A stretch of 5,158 nucleotides of DNA from Desulfobacterales bacterium (lineage in GTDB: Bacteria > Desulfobacterota > DSM-4660 > Desulfatiglandales > B25-G16). The stretch lies in NCBI GenBank assembly GCA_013375385.1, contig JABXJY010000196.1:1-5158 (forward strand), written 5' to 3'. Every line of letters begins with the position of its first letter. Within the stretch, counting starts at the first letter, position 1. Below, one piece after another: positions 4,880 to 5,158 of this stretch. The notes beneath the pieces are model-generated. The model was not told the origin of the DNA, ran no database searches, and was given only the letters and a program-made list of their open reading frames with translations. The translations under genes were made by a program, and so were the position numbers.

Positions 4880-5158
4880 ATGGAAGAGTACAAGAGTGGT
4901 GGACAAGAAGGCAAGACCGTTTTTGTGGGAGTGGATCTTCACCGGTTTAAATGGCACGTCACGGTGATGGCCGAGGAGCAGGAGCTTTTTAGTGGGACTG
5001 TGCCGGGGCACTGGGAGGCTTTGCGACGGCTTTTGGATCGGTATCGAGCCTGCTCGATTCAGGTAGTGTACGAGGCGGGCTATTTTGGGTTTTGGCTTCA
5101 TGATCGAGTGATGCCCTATGGTGCAGGCTGTATTGTCACCCCGCCGAGTCTTTTACCT
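4880..5158 (+). CDS. IS110-family transposase, N-terminal part (runs off the window)
   Basis: The open frame codes for 93 residues without a stop and continues past the window edge. It matches the start of the DEDD (RuvC-like) domain of IS110-family transposases: VFVGVDLHRFKWHVTVM (14-30) with the first catalytic Asp at 19, VVYEAGYFGFWLH (62-74) with the second acidic residue Glu65, and CIVTPPSLLP (84-93). The remaining DEDD acidic residues and the C-terminal serine-containing domain would lie beyond the window. These enzymes move DNA by RNA-guided recombination. The ATG at 4880 is chosen because AGGAGG (4869-4874) sits 5 nt upstream. It is divergent from dctP, 276 bp away, so the element sits next to the operon promoter. 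Family is sure; whether the element is intact cannot be judged. Confidence 0.92.
   Translation, partial: MEEYKSGGQEGKTVFVGVDLHRFKWHVTVMAEEQELFSGTVPGHWEALRRLLDRYRACSIQVVYEAGYFGFWLHDRVMPYGAGCIVTPPSLLP
4880..5158 (+). mobile_element. IS110-family insertion sequence, left part only
   Basis: The transposase fragment marks an IS110-type element extending to the right of the window. Its left end must lie between the dctP promoter and 4880, probably in 4681-4811, but IS110 elements generally lack clear terminal inverted repeats and target duplications, so the boundary cannot be placed. The interval given covers only the certain part. Confidence 0.75.

Noticed and set aside
4677..4967. 96-codon plus-strand open frame across the IS110 leader and into the transposase
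   Set aside because: It overlaps the clearly recognisable transposase in another frame, has no family features, and its first half covers the structured leader.
4862..5101. 79-codon minus-strand open frame
   Set aside because: It is antisense to the IS110 transposase, which has strong family motifs and an AGGAGG site.
1..5158. CRISPR array, tRNA, rRNA or phage defence system
   Set aside because: No regularly spaced repeats, no tRNA-like cloverleaf and no defence-type protein domains were seen on either strand.

Overview
The window looks like part of a bacterial chromosome, probably from a Gram-negative anaerobe or a related proteobacterial or Desulfobacterota-type lineage. The grounds are a DctP-type TRAP transporter, good Shine-Dalgarno sites, balanced GC and an IS110-type transposase. 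The taxonomic guess is weak.

Positions 4668 down to about 65 hold one minus-strand gene cluster, in transcription order. It starts with a candidate promoter/operator (4640-4668), then a TRAP solute-binding protein (dctP, 4603-3605) and a strong intrinsic terminator (about 3536-3573). Next come a SIS-domain protein of the UPF0309/COG4821 type (3506-2739), a small cupin (2732-2352), the large TRAP permease subunit (dctM, 2291-1014), the small TRAP subunit (dctQ, 1003-521), and a truncated N-terminal piece of an N-acetylglucosamine-6-phosphate deacetylase (NagA)-like amidohydrolase (448-65). The transporter would import a carboxylated solute. The SIS, cupin and NagA-like products suggest that this solute is a sugar acid or acidic amino sugar, but the substrate cannot be read from the sequence.

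The SIS and cupin genes are in the same frame, separated by one stop codon and two further codons. The M-before-Q order of the permease genes is unusual. The NagA-like gene ends before the HxEGP metal-binding motif, and possible decayed remnants of the motif remain in another frame, so it is probably a pseudogene.

The right end (4880-5158, + strand) is the 5' part of an IS110-family (DEDD) transposase that runs off the window. The roughly 210-bp leader between the dctP promoter and this gene contains a good sigma70-like promoter and several competing inverted repeats. One 9-bp arm pairs exactly with the transposase ribosome-binding site while its partner overlaps the promoter -35 box. That layout would silence translation of read-through transcripts. 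The same leader is where IS110-group elements carry their bridge RNA, so it is the most interesting stretch here.
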